Shown: positions 12,476 through 24,197, numbered from the stretch's first letter. The stretch: DNA of 64,000 bases from Podaxis mareebaensis (GCA_018524725.1 JAEUWP010000061.1:1-64000); one strand, 5' to 3'. Numbers and translations are program-made. Notes: generated by a model from the letters alone, not told the origin.

Positions 12476-12481
12476 ACGCGT
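12476..12481 (+). promoter_or_regulatory. MCB-like box (ACGCGT) upstream of thymidylate synthase
   Basis: A perfect ACGCGT lies 24 bp before the proposed ATG, inside GTCAACGCGTCGTGAC. In ascomycete yeasts this MluI cell-cycle box is bound by MBF and drives G1/S transcription of DNA-synthesis genes, including the thymidylate synthase gene CDC21. The site and its position are seen; the regulation is inferred. Closeness to the ATG implies a very short 5' UTR or a start site nearby. Confidence 0.5.
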
Positions 12482-12504
12482 CGTGACTTCTTCGCGACTC
12501 TTTC

Positions 12505-13527
12505 TTGTTCGCAACCATGCCCCTCTCCGAGAACTTATCAACAGCAAACGGGCTCATCCATCCCAGGGACGACCAGCATGATGAATATCAGTATCTTCAT
12601 CTCATCCGGCGTGTCCTCGACTCTGGCGACGGCCGCCCAGATCGTACGGGAACGGGCACCATTTCCATTTTTGCCCCACAGAATCTTCGCTTCTCTCTCA
12701 GAGACTCAACTCTGCCATTGTTAACGACAAAACGTACCTTTCTGCGCGGCATCGTAGAGGAACTCTTGTGGTTTGTCCACGGATTCACAGACTCAAAGAT
12801 CCTCTCCAACAAGGGCGTCAAGATTTGGGACGGGAACGGCTCAAAAGCCTTTCTCGAAGGCAGGGGCCTTGGCCACCGTAGAGAAGGTGACCTTGGGCCG
12901 GTCTATGGTTTTCAATGGCGGCACTTTGGCGCCGAGTACCAGGACTGCGATGCAGACTACTCTGGCAAGGGCGTCGACCAGCTCCGCGAATGTATCCAAA
13001 AGATCAAACAAAACCCGACTGATCGCCGCATCATTCTGAGCGCCTGGAACCCGAAAGGTGCGATGCTTGACCTCTGCGTAGCCATGTATCTTAACAAATT
13101 CCCTTCTTCAGATATTCCTCTAATGGCGTTACCGCCTTGTCACATGCTCTGTCAATTCTACGTTCACCTCCCACCCGACTCTGAACCAACTCGCAAACCA
13201 GAGCTCTCCTGCCTCATGTTCCAGCGCTCTGCTGATCTTGGACTAGGCATTCCATTCAACATCGCCTCCTACGCTCTCCTCACTCATATGGTTGCCCATG
13301 TCACCGGCACAAACGCTCGTGAACTCATCATCCAACTCGGAGATGCTCATGTGTACAGGGACCATGTTGAGGCCCTCGAGGCTCAGCTTCAACGTGAACC
13401 ACGGCCCTTCCCGAAGTTGCGATGGGCAAGAGAAGACATCAAAGATATCGAGGACTTTCAGTATTCCGATTTTGTTGTTGAGGGCTATAACCCACACCCA
13501 CCTATCGCTATGAAAATGAGCGTTTAA
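12505..13527 (+). CDS. CDC21: Thymidylate synthase
   Basis: Converts dUMP and methylene-tetrahydrofolate to dTMP and dihydrofolate, the only de novo route to thymidylate. Family motifs are all present: [68 protein letters not shown], the active-site [14 protein letters not shown] (catalytic Cys at 13138-13140), [19 protein letters not shown] and the C-terminal MKMSV. The frame is open throughout, but 13058-13111 is best read as a 54-nt intron with GT and AG ends and a CTTAAC branch site. Removing it joins SAWNPK to [11 protein letters not shown], as in relatives, and gives 322 residues, not 340. The start could also be the ATG four codons downstream. Confidence 0.96.
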   Translation: MFATMPLSENLSTANGLIHPRDDQHDEYQYLHLIRRVLDSGDGRPDRTGTGTISIFAPQNLRFSLRDSTLPLLTTKRTFLRGIVEELLWFVHGFTDSKILSNKGVKIWDGNGSKAFLEGRGLGHRREGDLGPVYGFQWRHFGAEYQDCDADYSGKGVDQLRECIQKIKQNPTDRRIILSAWNPKGAMLDLCVAMYLNKFPSSDIPLMALPPCHMLCQFYVHLPPDSEPTRKPELSCLMFQRSADLGLGIPFNIASYALLTHMVAHVTGTNARELIIQLGDAHVYRDHVEALEAQLQREPRPFPKLRWAREDIKDIEDFQYSDFVVEGYNPHPPIAMKMSV

Positions 13528-14828
13528 TTAGGTTCTCGAATGGCATTTCTAGATTATCAATGTATACCTGTATATCCTCGGACTGACGAAGTATTTTTAC
13601 TTAGTTGTGCTTTAGAATGCTAAAATGTACAGTAAATACTCAGGAAATCTTTTCCCGCATCTGTTCATCAGCCATAAGAAACCCTCACCAAAGCGGTTAT
13701 GTCGTTTCGGGTGGGCGATGGAAGCAGACCAGGTTGGCATTCGTCTAATCCAAAGGTTTTTTCTCGACCGCGCAAAGCTTAGTAAAATAAAAAATAAAAA
13801 CTGTGTTCTGCCTTACTATGTTGTGTGTTTATTGTGCGTGCAATGCCATATGCAATCTGCCTACAGAGTTGAGGTTGATGAACGCCGATCCCATAACCTG
13901 GCGGTCCAAAGCTGGTCCCTTCGTGATAAAGCTGCATACAAAACTGACATCGAAGAAGGTGACAATCGACTCTAGAAACAAAGGTTCACCGGTTCCCCGA
14001 AGCACGGGAATAACTCTCGTGGTTTTCCTCCCCCTCTTCTATACCACCTTCGTTGGTATTTTACAGAATAAATAGCGGCGGGGAGTTCGAGAAAATAGAC
14101 GATATGGCAGCTGATTGTCAGCGCGTGGCATTTTGCAAAAGGTTGAATCCAAATCAAAGTAGGCTTTCACAACTTGTTTTGACTCATTTCTTGCAGAGAA
14201 AATTTGCTCTTGGGCCCTCCGGTAAAGACGAGGGAAAAAGCCATAATTATGATCATGAGGAAGCTAACTCGGGTCGCCGAGGTGACGCAATTAATGTACA
14301 TATGTGCGTCAATCGGAACGGAACGGGTGAATCGATGCCGGCCCCCAACTTGGACGACTTAGATGACCGGGCCTGGGACACAGAACCCATACTGTGAATT
14401 AGTGTGAACTTCGCCCGGCCTCTCCCGTCGCATTCCTCCCCTCACCAGGCTTCTGTGAAGTGGCTAAAAGTGGAAACAAGCACGGTTCTACTGGATTGTG
14501 GGGCTTGCCGAGCCCAAAGGTATCATTCGGCCGGCTCCTGCAGTAGTGAGTATCCAGTAGACGCCAGGCCACAATTGTTCATTACGACTGGCTGGGCTGT
14601 ATTAATACGAGTAGCACTGACTAATTGAAGAGATAAGCTTAGGAGTCCTGAGTCAGCACCGTTTTATTCTCGAACCTTCCAAGGGCGACTTAGCAACACT
14701 TTTGGAGAGAGAGAAGAGTGGGCATGGGCACGTGATATTACTGACATTGATCGATAAGATATGAACATGGAATAAGGGGTCTCCTGAGCCAGCTCCCGGA
14801 CTTCCCATCCACACTCACTACTCTAGCA
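13528..14828. other. Intergenic region between thymidylate synthase and SOD
   Basis: About 1.3 kb. Short open frames (for example near 14053-14397) show no recognisable domain and no convincing splice structure. The last few hundred bases should contain the SOD promoter. Confidence 0.45.
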
Positions 14829-15615
14829 ATGGCACACGTTCTCCCCGACCTGCCCTACGCCTACGATGCTCTCGAGCCCTTCATCTCTCGCCAGATCATG
14901 GAGCTTCACCATAAGAAGCACCACCAGACCTATGTGAATGCTCTCAATGCTGCCGAGGCTGCCTATGCCAAGGCCAGCACCCCTAAGGAGCGCATCGCTC
15001 TCCAGGCCGCCCTCAAATTCAATGGCGGCGGTATGTCCAGTGTCTCGGTGACTAACCCATCATTTCTCACGTTAATCTCTCCCCTAGGTCACATTAACCA
15101 CTCTCTTTTCTGGAAGAACCTTGCTCCTCCTGCCAGCGAGGGAAAAGGCAATGGAGGCGTTTTAAAAGATGGTCCTCTCAAGGATGCCATCATCCAGACC
15201 TTCGGCAGCATCGATAATCTCAAGAAGGAATTCAACGCCACTACCGCCGCCATTCAGGGTTCCGGATGGGGCTGGCTCGTGCGTCTCCTTTGCATTCCCT
15301 GGTATTAATTTATCCTCAATACGCTGGGCTTTAGGGCGTCAATCCCTCTACCAAGCGCCTCGAAATCTCCACCACACCAAACCAGGACCCCCTCTTGAAC
15401 CTTGCCCCCATCATTGGTGTCGACATCTGGGAACACGCTTTCTACCTCCAATACCTCAACGTCAAGGCTGACGTATGTACCCCTATTCATTTTCCTCTTT
15501 TGTCATTCTGATCCGCGCGTGACGTATCCAGTACCTCAATGCTATCTGGTCCGTTATCAACTTCGATGAGGCTGAGAAGCGTTACCTTGAGGCTATTGGC
15601 GGCAACAAGCTCTAA
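14829..15615 (+). CDS. Manganese/iron superoxide dismutase
   Basis: Dismutates superoxide to peroxide and oxygen. Exons are 14829-15030, 15088-15278, 15335-15472 and 15532-15615, joining in frame to 204 residues. The four metal ligands are visible: H27 in [16 protein letters not shown]72 in [10 protein letters not shown], and D161 and H165 in the signature DIWEHAFY. The C-terminus ([19 protein letters not shown]) is also typical. The protein starts [17 protein letters not shown], so the mature enzyme begins within a few residues of the Met and no mitochondrial presequence is seen, unlike classical SOD2. A cytosolic location is inferred; an unseen upstream exon carrying a transit peptide is the main alternative. 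Mn versus Fe cannot be settled by sequence alone, but fungal members use Mn. Confidence 0.96.
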
Positions 15616-16134
15616 ATGTGAATGGAATCGATGTTGTGGACCATGTATTGACTTAGTATTGGTATCCCGCTATGCTGAATTGTATCATAGTACTTCTGAC
15701 TTGGTCCAGCGATCGTAAAAATATACAGAACAAAAGTTGTGTCTGGAACGTGCTTCAGTTATTCGTCCATGGCCGTCGAGCGGCAAATACCCCAGACTTC
15801 GTCGTTCTACTCATCCCCCAGTGTCAATTGCAGCAACTCACGGCCACGTATTCCTTGAAACGGAGTGTCATTTAATTCCACTCCGTGTTGAAACGTCCTT
15901 GCTCATACTGGTGCCTCCTTGGCCTGGCGTCTGGTCGAAGGCATGGCTTTTGAGTACTTCAGGACGTCGGAGACATCTAATATTGATAGTGGGCCAGGAC
16001 GCCCAGACTGCATTCCATGCTGGAAACATGAGGTGATACGTCAGCGTGGGCAACTTCCCCCTAACCCTAAGTGTTTTGAAGTCATATACCCTAGCGTATG
16101 TTCCCAACATACACCCAAATTCGACAGGACCCTC
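15616..16134. other. Intergenic region between SOD and the two-domain GTPase
   Basis: About 520 bp with no supported gene. It presumably holds the SOD terminator and the GTPase promoter. Confidence 0.5.
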
Positions 16135-17989
16135 ATGTCTGACGTTTCCGATTTCGAGCAAAAGATAATCCTGTGAGCGAGAAAATACTACTGTTTCCTG
16201 CTCAAATCTCATGGGATTGTCAGGGTTTTAGGTCCAACAGGTGCTGGAAAGAGCTCTGTGGGTATTTATGTGTTTGATCTCTGTCCACCGATGAGCTCCC
16301 ACCCATTCCCCTCCTGCCAGTTCATCCGACACCTTGTTGAGGATAAAGACGCCATCCACATCGGCCACGATAGTATCAACCCCCAAACAGTTACCATAAC
16401 AGAATATCCCGCCGTGGTCGGGGGTAAATCAGTTATCTTGGTTGACACTCCTGGGCTCGATTCTCCAGGAGGCGTTTTTGAAGATCTTGTACAATGGATG
16501 GCGAATAGGCCCAATCCGTAAGTAAAGAGCAAGGTACTTATTCGCGAAGCCAATCGTTCCTCTGTTTTAGGATCCGGTCGGTAGATGGAATCGTGCTCTT
16601 GTATCCTATTGACCGAAACCGTGTGTGCGAGACCATGTCCTCGCCTAATTTGAGGCGAGAACTGAGCAAATTACTTGGAGCCTCTGCAAGTTCGAGCTAC
16701 CCTTTCTACCGTGTCGTCATCGCCACAACGATGTGGAGTGACATGGCCCCTGCTAACAGAAGTTCGGATAGCGAATACCTGGTACAGGCTGGTCGCGAAA
16801 TCTCACTCAAATGGGATTACTGGGCTTTGCTCGAGAAGCAAGGCGCAACTGTGCGGCGGCATGAGAATACCCCAGAATGTGCGGCGGAGATCATACAGTC
16901 TATCTTAGACGTACGTCGCACCCCCCTTAACGATATCATTTTATTCAGGTGGTTCTCAGGCCGAGCCTCTCGACGTAAAGATTATCACTGCACGAAATCG
17001 CCTGGTCTTTGCGTATGTGATTGTCACTGGATCATCCTAGCACCCTGACGCAGTCCGCAGCGTCATCGGTCCCACTCAAGCGGGCAAAAGTTCGGTGGGT
17101 GCCCACTTCAATTGATGACCTCACCAACACTTTTACACTTATTAGTTCGTCAGCGCTCTCACGAACGACCCGTCTATTCTCAGAAATGCGCGAACGATGG
17201 AAGACATTAAGGCTCATGAGACTCGGATTAACGACGAGAACGTTATCCTACTGGATACGCCCGGTCTCGACTCTAATCCTGACCCCGAGCGCGTCTTCAA
17301 GCTGCTTTCGCAATGGCTGAAGGAGCAAGCCAAGTGAGCTCGATGTGCAATACATTGACGTGTTAGTTGATACATATGTGTCAGACTAATACGCAGGCAA
17401 CGCGTCTACTTAGACGGAATCATACTACTCCACCCCATCAACTCAGACACCGCGCACAAGGAGATGATCAAACAGCCATACATGGTGAAGCAGTTCAACA
17501 AGCTGCTCGGTGATTTAAAACACATCGGGGACGAAAAGGATGCGAAAGCTTACCAACGGGTTGTGCTCGCGACAACAATGTGGAATAAGGTGGAAGTGGG
17601 GGATTTGGCTGCTTTCAAAAGAGAGCGACATATTCAGCAGGAGTACTGGAATATCATGGAGACTGCTGGGGCGTCTATGACACGATTTGACAACACGAGC
17701 AAGTGTGCTCGTCACATCCTGGAATCCGTCGTCGATGCGAAGAAATTGGGTGATCCCGTTTATCAACACCGCAAGGTAATGAGGGAATTCGGGGTCGTTG
17801 TAAGTGAGCGTTCTTTGTTTCGTTCAATTAGGTTTGACGTTAGCTCAGAGATCGGAACTGAAACGTGTTCGCGAGGACATAAGCGGTGTACGCGCGGAAC
17901 AGAGGCGGCTTATCCAGGACCTAGAGGCGGTTGCACAGATTCCAGAGCTGGATAGATTGATTGCGGCTGCATGCCAAGTCAGAAATTGA
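16135..17989 (+). CDS. Tandem two-G-domain AIG1-like GTPase (GTPase 1)
   Basis: Nine exons (16135-16172, 16224-16257, 16321-16517, 16571-16910, 16960-17012, 17061-17094, 17146-17333, 17397-17799, 17849-17989) join in frame to 475 residues. The product has two complete P-loop G domains. Domain 1: VLGPTGAGKSS (G1), VDTPGLDSPGG (G3), VVIATTMWSD. Domain 2: VIGPTQAGKSS, LDTPGLDSNPD, VVLATTMWNK. Each P-loop exon is exactly 34 nt and ends at GKSS, so the exon structure was duplicated together with the domain. A short charged helix follows (RSELKRVREDISGVRAEQ). The classic NKxD guanine-specificity motif is not obvious; TTMW lies where it should be. The fold resembles AIG1/septin-like GTPases common in basidiomycetes. 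Function is unknown. The exon 8 donor could alternatively be at 17776. Confidence 0.8.
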
Positions 17990-18066
17990 AGTGAGGGCTA
18001 ATTTCTGTTCTTGACGATACAATGTAGCCTTTACATACATGCGCGTATTCAATAATCAGCGTTCGT

Positions 18067-19161
18067 CTAATGTGCGCTCCCACCAAACCGGAACCTGTCC
18101 ATGAGTCAGGTTAAATCGCCAGCAAACGTGATGGAAGCGTACCAATGACGGTTTTGCGTCCTGAGTCTGTCCAACAATGATCCAAGCCTGCCAGAAACCT
18201 TCTTCTCCCCCACAAGCACCTCCTTCAACGCCTCCGCTTGCCTCTCATCCTGGTTCTCAACGATAGTCTGCAGTCTCTCTAGTAGGCGCTGTTGTTCCTG
18301 ATAGATTTGTTCCATTACATTCAGCGCCTGATCGGCGTCAATTTCTCCTCCGGGCTCGTTTCGGATGGCGCTGTCGAGGGTGGATGGAAGAGGGACGCCA
18401 TCAACAGTACCAGATACAAGGGGGCTCAGCACGTCCCAAGCAGACTCGCGAGTCTGGTGGAACTGACAAACTCTCGAACCTCCGTCTATGAATCTTTTCC
18501 AAAAGTCCCTTTTGAGTTGTGTCTCTCGCGAAAATCCCGTATGATAATCGACTTCGTCCCACATTGTTGTGACGAGAAGTATCTTCCTTGGTGCGCCCTC
18601 CTTTCCAACGAGTTCTTCGAACCTGCGAATATGGGATTGGGTGGCATTAGGCATCCTGTTGTCTACAATACGGTGAAAGAAAAGGATGGCATTGAGATTG
18701 ACTTTCTTTCCTCTTCCGGAGCTCATTAGTAATTATCGCCAACGAACTTGATGACTCACTCTGAGCTTTGTGCTTTCAACCATTGGGCGAGCATGTTTAG
18801 AACCCTGTTTGGGCTTTTATCCGCGAGGTCGTATCCTGGAGAGTCAACCAACACAATCAACCGATCGTCACCCGGTCGACGTGTTTCGTATGCCTGAATG
18901 GAGTCTGTGCATGGGGTGAGAAGATGGCCAATCTTTACATTTTGGCCTGTAGCATGAGCAATGAACTGAGAGTGGTCAGCATATCCAACGCTCAATCATG
19001 TTACTCGAGCAATGGACACACAGAGCTCTTTCCAGCACCACACGGCCCCAGCAATCTGTCAACTTGTCATGCTTAGAATGTCGCGGAAGACAGAAGGGTC
19101 CTCACGCTATGATGACCTTGTTGGAGCACGCCGTGTCGTCGCGACTCTTGTGCTTCACCAT
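18067..19161 (-). CDS. AIG1-like P-loop GTPase (GTPase 2)
   Basis: Single G domain plus coiled coil. The start at 19161 gives MVKHKSRDDTACSNKVIIA and, after an intron, LLGPCGAGKSS (G1). Later exons give FIAHATGQNVKIGHLLTPC, the switch motif VDSPGYDLADKSPNRVLN (G3) and LLVTTMWDEVDYH. The C-terminal part is a predicted coiled coil (NVMEQIYQEQQRLLERLQTI and RQAEALKEVLVGEKKVSGRL). A final intron converts RHW into RHWFRFGGSAH and a stop at 18067, matching the ending of GTPase 3. It is a close tandem paralogue of GTPase 3 and more distant from GTPase 1. Nucleotide binding is likely; the cellular role is unknown. Confidence 0.78.
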
Positions 19162-19765
19162 CGATCGAGGGTATGAAGGACCGTATGCTCATTGATCGGG
19201 TCATGAACTCCCTTAAGGATCCTCGTGTTATCCTCGTGTCGGTCACAGGCTGCTCCAATCATGAGATCTAGGCGCGTTCATGCAAACAGGGGGACGCCAA
19301 TGGCCCTAGGCTGTGAACATGCATTGCTCGGGTTCATGTTACAAGCGAGTTGAGGAGTAGTGGCCAGGTGGCGGCGGCTCAGGGATTCAAAAGACCGCCA
19401 AACTGCCTTGTATCGCTACGGAACTGATGGATGGGCTCTTCGTGTGCGGGAAGATATCCTCGATGTATCTGGGCGCGTTCACTGTGGGAGAAAGCTTCTC
19501 CGCTGTTGCTTACATTTTGATAGGATTTCAACATATCTTAAGCTACTCCGAAGGGTCAAGCACTGGAAGCCGGATACGTCACGTGTTCATCAAAAATTAT
19601 TTATCTGTGCGAGGGAAAAATGGAGCTGGGCAACAAAAGTAATCAATCCGGAGAAAGGGCTAAAGATCTCTCGCCATCGGCCAACTAACTGCGGCCGCAC
19701 ACATTCGCGACATATCCAAGTCACGATGCCCACAATCTCTTGGTCACCATATTGGATTGCTGCAA
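19162..19765. other. Spacer between tandem GTPases 2 and 3
   Basis: About 600 bp upstream of GTPase 2 and downstream of GTPase 3. Open frames on the plus strand here have no recognisable domain. It probably contains the GTPase 2 promoter. Confidence 0.45.
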
Positions 19766-20835
19766 TTAGTTCGAATTTCCTCCTGAGCTGCCCAAGCGGA
19801 ACCTAATACCGAGTGGGAGGAGGTCGAAGCTATATGCGTACAAAAACGTACCAGCGGTGATTCTGCTTCTTGAGCCTGCTCAGTAAGGATCCCAATTTTC
19901 CCGAAACCTTCTTCTCTTCAACGAGCACCTCCTTCAACGCTTCCGTCTGTTTTCCACTGGGGTTTTGCACGATGGCTTGCAGTTTCTCTAATAGGCGCTG
20001 CTGTTCGTGATAGATCTGCTCCATCGTGTTCAGAGCTTGATCAGCATCCATATCTAGCTCCTCCTCCGGTTCTTCATGGAAGACGCTGTCCAGGATGGAT
20101 GGGATGGGAACGTCTTCGATGTTACCACCGACAAGTGGATTCAGGATCTCCCAAGCAGATGCGCCGCTTCGCCTGAACCGACAAATCCTCGAACCTCCAT
20201 CTAGAAACCGTTTCCAAAAGTCCCTCCTCAGTTGGTTCTCCCGCAAAGATCCAACATGATAATCGACCTCATCCCACATTGTCGTTATGAGGAGAATCCT
20301 CGTGGGCGCTCCCTTTTTACCGACTAGCTTTTCGAACCTGTTGATGTGTGATTGGGTGGCAACGGGCATTCGGTTGTCGGTTATACGATGGAAGAAAAGA
20401 ATAGCATTGAGATTAACTCTCTTGCCGCTGATTGGAAACATCATCGGTTATTGGCGGACCTGATAATAACGTACTGGAACTGACCCAGCGCTTTGCGCCT
20501 TCAACCACTGTGTGAGCAGATTCAGGACTCGGTTCGGATTCTTGTCAGCAAGGTCGTATCCTGGAGTATCGACGAAAACGATTGCTCGGTCGTCCGGTAG
20601 GCGTTTTTCGTATGTATCGATACTATCAGTGCACGCCGTGAGCATGTGACCGATCTTGACAGTTTGCCCAGTAGCATGGGCAATGAACTGAGGATAATCA
20701 GCGCAACGTGTTTCAAAGGCTCAACATCACGCACTGAGCTTTTCCCGACGCCAGAAGGCCCCAGCAACCTGTTAACCTGTGTTCGCTTAGACCGTCACAG
20801 GACGCAGATGGGACCTCACGCTATAACAAATTTGT
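19766..20835 (-). CDS. AIG1-like P-loop GTPase (GTPase 3)
   Basis: Close paralogue of GTPase 2. It has KFVIALLGPSGVGKSS (G1), FIAHATGQTVKIGHMLTAC, VDTPGYDLADKNPNRVLN (G3), ILLITTMWDEVDYH and the coiled coil NTMEQIYHEQQRLLEKLQAI. The last intron repeats the GTPase 2 pattern: RWFRLGSSGGNSN, then a stop at 19766. The 5' end is unresolved. Extending the P-loop exon upstream across the same intron as in GTPase 2 gives a frame (CADKFVIA) with no ATG before an in-frame stop, so the start needs another upstream exon or has been lost. The 5' coordinate marks the first supported exon only. If no start exists, this is a recent pseudogene whose body is still intact. Confidence 0.68.
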
Positions 20836-21924
20836 CGGCGCACGAGTCGTTTTGTGAGCCGAGATGGTCCTCTTTGGTTTGGGAAGGGCTTGGGGTATCA
20901 TCGCTGTCCCTAGATAATGCCCTGAACGACTTCAAGGTGCGTCAGGTATTGGCTTTGAAGCACACAGAAATGTTGTTACCGAAATGAAAAAGGTGCTCGC
21001 TTTCCGCATTGTGGCGATAGGGCTGGTTGGGCTGGATATTGGGATGATATGTCAGCGTTTGATATGTCGGCGGTAGGATTAAGGCAGACCCCGATGTGTT
21101 TTCTGGGGATACAGACTCGTCGGTGGAGCCATCTGTTCCTCAGCATTAGTTCAAGGGTCCACTAAGATTGAATTCTGCCGACTTTGAGGGTGCGCCTCGT
21201 CTAAAACAAGAAGGCATAAGCGCCAAAGAAAGACATAGCTGAAGATTGGGTTGTTCGCAGACCTTGTTGCCTTTTGTTCGGCGGTCCCTTCGTGAAGAAC
21301 ATGAGATCAAGAGTCGTGAATAGGATTTGACCAGCCGAGAAGTCTTCGATAGGCTGACGACCTATCGGTAAGAGAGGCCACAGTAAGGAGAGAGCGAAAA
21401 GACAATGAAGGTTTGTGCAGCATCTTAAGGGTCCGCATGTCATCCTCGCGAGGGTCGCAAGTTGGCCTTCAGTCTCTGGTCTGGGCGTATGTGACAGTTA
21501 CATGGATCGTGGAGGTGAGGGTGTGGCCTCATGCCCGGACACGTTGGCGTTGGCAAAGGAGAAAATACTACTGTGACAAAGTTGAAAGTATGATTAATGC
21601 GTTGAGGATTTAGGGTCCAACCGTGAGGTCAGCGTCCAAATCAATTTCGTCGAGCACGATGGTTGAGGATGATTAATGACGGGAGCAATCTGGGGGAGGA
21701 GAGCATTCTAGAAGGCTAATAAAATTCGAGATAAAGGATCTAGAGCAGCATAAAGTGTCGTTCGGCATTCAAAACTAACACCCGGATGTCAAACCTCTAA
21801 ATGAGCCAGGTTGGTGCTGTTTACGTAACTCGAATCCGTCACCGAATCCGATGCTTCTGCAATGGGCGGCGGCCGAGGTGGGTAGGACGGTGTCACCTAA
21901 ATGATTAAAATGAGTGAAAAATTG
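20836..21924. other. Gap between GTPase 3 and DUF6534 gene A
   Basis: About 1.1 kb. A hydrophobic stretch on the minus strand near 21330-21400 (FALSLLWPLLPIG) suggests remains of a membrane protein, but I cannot build a gene model. Any unseen 5' exon of GTPase 3 would also lie here. Confidence 0.35.
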
Positions 21925-23711
21925 TCATGAAGGGGGAAGATAACTGACATCTTCTTTGAATTGATCATGAGGTTCCCCGCTATTAGACGAATTCGACAAT
22001 CGTACAGTAGTCGAATGCCGAAACCGGATTCCCGAGGTGACTCTGGTATTAGTCGATGCCTGGCTACGAGCAAATTCACGCGCGTTCAGACTCGCGAGAA
22101 GTGTGTTTATGTAGACTCCAGCTGGATTAGAGCCCACCTTGCTTCTCTAGAAAGTAGATTCACTTACACCTGCTGCTCGGATAAAACAGCACAGTATAAA
22201 GAGTGCTTTCAGGTGTCAACGCGAACTACGATCCTGTTACCGCCACGAAGTCTTGCAAGGGTGATTGCGCCTTACCAGGACGAAAACCCCAAGGGCGGAA
22301 AGACTGAGCCAGCGTTAACAATTGGTTGTGCAGACCTCGCCTGAGACTCACCTCAGTAGTGCGCCCGTGTTGATCGTGACTTTCAACAACCGGTTTATAA
22401 TTGAATCCGGTCTTATCATCATAGAATAAGCCGTGAAACTAATTACATTATGGATGACAACTTACCTTCGTAGACCAGATCTGTTCTTATACAACTCCAG
22501 GCATAAAAAGAGGGCAATAATAGCGTCAAGGATAAACGCTGAGGATAGGGCCGGGTATAAGATGACCTTCATATGGGCGATACTGACTCTAATGACTCAG
22601 TGTAACTAAGACAAAAGGCTCACCTTGATCAAGTTGATGTGAAGGGTGTTACCGAGCAACCTAGCGGGACAGTTGTGTCAACCGAATTCCATGCTTATAG
22701 CAATGTAGCAGCATACTGCACTACTGAAAGCGCTGATTGAATAAATGATGTGAGACGAATAAACTTGCTTCAAGTGGTGCGCCAACATACCAATTATCGC
22801 GCCTTTATCGATTCAGACCCTGAGTAAGTCATTGTAACGGCACCGGACATATTAGTCGTGAATTACCTGCATGATACAAGGTAAGAAGTGCCTAAGTCAA
22901 AGCGTCACTTGGGTAGCTCACAAAGAGCCGCGCGAGACACTCACTATCGGCAAGACATATGTCAGTTTCCTGCTCACTTTCGAAGGCTTCAGCTGTTGAC
23001 ATTGGTGGAGTTTGATTTCCAGATACATACGGCGCCATATCCGATAAGTATATAAACTGGAGATGCGGCAGAAATGTCTGTGAGTTTCGCTCACAAAGGA
23101 ACACGATCCACTCACGCCCGTACTAAATTGTCGCTAAATCCCTAGAGCATAGTAATGAGTGGATCTTGCATCAGCAGAAGAAGGGTTCTTACCGTCGACA
23201 TTATCTGAGCCTAAGCATCATGACGCTAATCAACAAGGCTGGGCAGGTTGCATGTCAGTGCCATGGAACTTACAATCATGCTCCTAGAAGTAGGCTACAA
23301 TCAGCTCAGAGAAGTTGGCAGATGAGGGTAGAAATTAACCAGGGAACAGAGGGCCCTAGGGGAGCTGAACCCACAACCAAAACGATGTACAAGGTATCCA
23401 TCATCATTGCCTGTTGGAATGTGTCAAGTACAAGGAGCACAAGAACCTGGTACATAGCATAGTTTAGGGCAAAGAAGGTCCGTGAGGGAAGCACCCACCA
23501 GTGTCCTAGTAACGGATGCGTCCTTGCGTGGAGACGCAAAAAATGTGATTGCCTGAGCACATGACACGCCATACAATCTAGGGGTTAGTCAAATCGACAT
23601 CGATCAGACTTGAGCAGCGTTGCTAATCGTATTAAAAACTTACACGCTTGACAACATGCCTCCTATGAGTGCTGATCCTAGGATCAAATGGGGCGCAGGA
23701 GTTATCATCAT
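21925..23711 (-). CDS. DUF6534-type integral membrane protein A (possibly decaying)
   Basis: Basidiomycete multi-pass membrane family of unknown function. Exon 1 starts at 23711 with MMITPAPHLILGSALIGGML, and exon 2 gives LYGVSCAQAITFFASPRKD. A further splice gives VLVLLVLDTFQQAMMMDTLY, the conserved LDTFHQA-like segment. The C-terminal half is clear: ILYPALSSAFILDAIIALFL, CLELYKNRSGLR, SIINRLLKVTINTGALL and YINTLLASLNAREFARSQAS, with a polar tail ending at 21925. The region between about 22500 and 23350 is hard to read: candidate exons are separated by stops, and transmembrane segments 4-5 are not convincing. It is therefore either an intron-rich gene that I cannot resolve there or a pseudogene. 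A shortened paralogue lies at 53291-54132. Confidence 0.6.
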
Positions 23712-24195
23712 GGGTAACGAGTGAAGTTCTTCGGCGGCGGCACAGAGGTCCTTTAAAATCTCCGGGGGTCCCAATTTATTTCGAGCCCTGCGCGAGTGTT
23801 ACGTATCAGGGGAGGTGACAGTAGTAATGCGCTCCATAACTGAGCGTCAATTTCTCTTTGACCTCCAGTGCCTCAAGGCTGTATCAGACCGAAATACCGT
23901 TTCCGCAAGAGGCCAGTTGGAGGGCAACGCGGCTACCCATCATGTGAGGAGGTTGTGCTCGGTTCGGCTGGCAGCTACCTTTCATCCCACGCAGCAGAGA
24001 ATTGACGTAAGCGTAATTTTAATCAGGTCCGCGTTGGGCATGAGCTATCCAGGCCCCACTTAGCTTCTGTTGACGATGGACAGTTCGTAGTTTCAGACTG
24101 ACTTCCCCCAACCATCTCATGCAAGGAATTCAGGCCGGATTTTCATTGTCCACAAGCCAAGGCAATGTCATATTTTGGGCTCCCTGGTCCAATAC
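23712..24195. other. Intergenic region before the pogo-like element
   Basis: About 480 bp upstream of DUF6534 gene A. No coding exon is supported. Confidence 0.45.
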
Positions 24196-24197
24196 TA

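Noticed and set aside
19360..19806. 148-codon plus-strand open frame between GTPases 2 and 3
   Set aside because: No ATG-led model, no domain, and it overlaps the last exon of GTPase 3 on the other strand.
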